Origin: Bacillota bacterium | GTDB taxonomy: Bacteria; Bacillota; Clostridia; Lachnospirales; Lachnospiraceae | Direction: 5' to 3' | Length of the DNA stretch: 6,060 nt | Assembly (NCBI GenBank): GCA_023460575.1 | Contig: JAEWPQ010000315.1 | Span: 1 to 6,060 of the forward strand | In this document: in pieces, positions 6,049 to 6,060 of the stretch | How positions within the stretch are numbered: the stretch's first letter is position 1 | Layout: each line of letters begins with the position of its first letter | Made by a program: the position numbers and the translations under genes | Notes under the pieces: model-generated | What the model was told of the DNA's origin: nothing | Database searches by the model: none | The model's input: the letters and a program-made list of their open reading frames with translations, nothing else

Positions 6049-6060
6049 TTATTACATAGT

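Overview
The window looks like a low-GC Firmicute accessory region. Base composition is strongly A+T-rich, every real gene uses AT-rich codons, the best ribosome binding sites are AGGAG/GGGG-like, and the promoters are of the extended -10 (TGnTATAAT) type. I cannot name the species. There are no rRNA, tRNA or CRISPR features.

Layout: (i) 1-2093, minus strand: a tnsA-tnsB pair of a Tn7-like transposon. tnsA is complete; tnsB runs off the left edge. (ii) 2094-2523: an AT-rich intergenic region with two bidirectional hairpin terminators and a possible right transposon end. (iii) 2524-4269, minus strand: a complete stand-alone OLD-family protein (ABC-type ATPase plus TOPRIM nuclease), with its own promoter at 4413-4421. 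(iv) about 4541-4633: a scrap of two translationally coupled plus-strand genes, cut off after the sixth codon of the second. (v) 4624-4800: a second possible transposon end with two pairs of exact direct repeats. (vi) about 4829-5039: a noncoding segment with a long hairpin and a second nested, closed fold, probably a structured RNA. (vii) 5096-6048, plus strand: a promoter and a complete retron-type effector gene (nucleoside-deoxyribosyltransferase-like). The window stops 12 bases after its stop codon, just where a retron reverse transcriptase would be expected.

Interpretation: two anti-phage-type genes, an OLD nuclease and a retron effector, face away from each other next to Tn7-like transposition genes. 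This is the usual look of a defense island carried or assembled by mobile elements. The least described part is the noncoding 4620-5100 segment. It may hold the msr-msd RNA of the retron, and it carries repeats resembling TnsB sites. One short composite motif (GGTAATA, 4-6 bases, TTACGTAA) occurs near tnsA and again at 4629-4647 in opposite orientation, as expected for two related element ends pointing at each other across the OLD gene. Gene identities are read from motifs; the RNA and the transposon ends are inference.
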